Shown here piece after piece: positions 63,677-64,000 of a DNA stretch of 64,000 nucleotides (position 1 is its first letter; each line of letters opens with the position of its first letter). The position numbers and the translations under genes were made by a program. The stretch comes from Vagococcus silagei (GTDB taxonomy: Bacteria; Bacillota; Bacilli; Lactobacillales; Vagococcaceae), in assembly GCF_004795745.1 (NCBI RefSeq), contig NZ_SDGV01000011.1:47190-111189 (forward strand), read 5' to 3'. Under the pieces are notes generated by a model, which had not been told where the DNA came from, did no database searches, and was given only the letters and a program-made list of their open reading frames with translations.

Positions 63677-64000
63677 TTAAGCGACTAGTTCTTTTCTATA
63701 TTTCTCTTGTGACAATCGTTGTGCTGCAAAATTCTTTAAATTATAAGCTAGTTGAATCAATAATAGTTCCACTTGAACAATTTCTGATTGATAGTGTGTC
63801 GTATCATTTAATTTCATATGTTCTTTTAGATAGCCATTCACTCTTTCAACTGCACTTCGTTTAGCGTATAGTTTTTCCCAAGCTTTTGTTCCGCGTGCAG
63901 GATGATTAAATTTTCGTATATCACTACTTTGTTTGATTTTTATTACTTTCTGACATATTTTTTCATGAAATAGTGGACATTCACGACATTTTTGAAGTGG
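63677..64000 (-). mobile_element. 3' end of a DDE transposase gene, cut by window edge
   Basis: An open frame on the minus strand enters from the right edge and ends at 63677. It contains a Cys cluster (CRECPLFHEKIC), the conserved AVERVNGYLKEHMK with the catalytic-site glutamate region, and LLLIQLAYNLKNF, all typical of the C-terminus of IS4/IS1182-like transposases. The start and the left part lie outside. The 63354-63676 gap towards the YczE-like gene is AT-rich and would hold the element's terminal repeat, which I could not define. Confidence 0.8.

Overview
The window looks like a chromosomal segment of a low-GC, Gram-positive member of the Lactobacillales, most like Vagococcus/Enterococcus. 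This is inferred from gene content, not from a database search. Supporting signs are AT-rich DNA, AGGAGG-type ribosome binding sites, an L-lysine-type MurE, topoisomerase IV genes parE-parC, pyruvate formate-lyase with its activase, a MapZ-type division-site protein, TrpXYZ tryptophan uptake, and a pyr operon controlled by PyrR attenuators.

Layout. 1-3860: lepA tail, an orphan HsdR_N-type nuclease with an XRE regulator, a Mga-like regulator and a candidate structured small RNA. 3925-12462: murE, plsY, a CoA-binding protein, a GNAT enzyme, parE and parC. 12800-20563: pflB-pflA, a guanidine-I riboswitch with two SMR exporter genes, ppaC, a thioredoxin-like protein and rluD. 20580-28040: pyrR-pyrP-pyrB-pyrC-pyrK-pyrD-pyrF-pyrE with two PyrR attenuators and no carAB. 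28160-35960: HrtBA-like ABC transporter, DUF5692 membrane protein with a TetR regulator, rqcH and mapZ. 35967-38917: trpXYZ behind a Trp-codon leader peptide with mutually exclusive RNA hairpins. 39187-46466: small regulators (XRE, PadR/DUF2812), a cytidine deaminase-like protein, a catalytic-domain-only tyrosine recombinase, an APC permease and a ClC chloride transporter.

46764-64000 is the accessory part. It opens with a tightly coupled three-gene cassette (TM2/TerB_C protein, DUF2791 BrxD-like ATPase, Lhr-like helicase) that resembles a piece of BREX or Ter-linked DNA-processing machinery without the methylase or phosphatase partners. It is the best candidate here for a poorly described system. 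After it come GNAT enzymes, decayed genes, a hidden type I toxin-antitoxin locus of the holin-like-toxin class, a DJ-1/PfpI protein lacking the usual cysteine, a run of small membrane and P-loop proteins, a Crp/Fnr regulator divergent from a YczE-like membrane protein, and the 3' end of a transposase at the right edge.

Housekeeping modules run mainly on the + strand to about 29 kb. Convergent gene pairs are usually separated by bidirectional hairpin terminators. Several ribosome binding sites place true starts downstream of the longest open frame (plsY, rqcH, clc, the YqeK-like and YczE-like genes), and three genes probably start at TTG.
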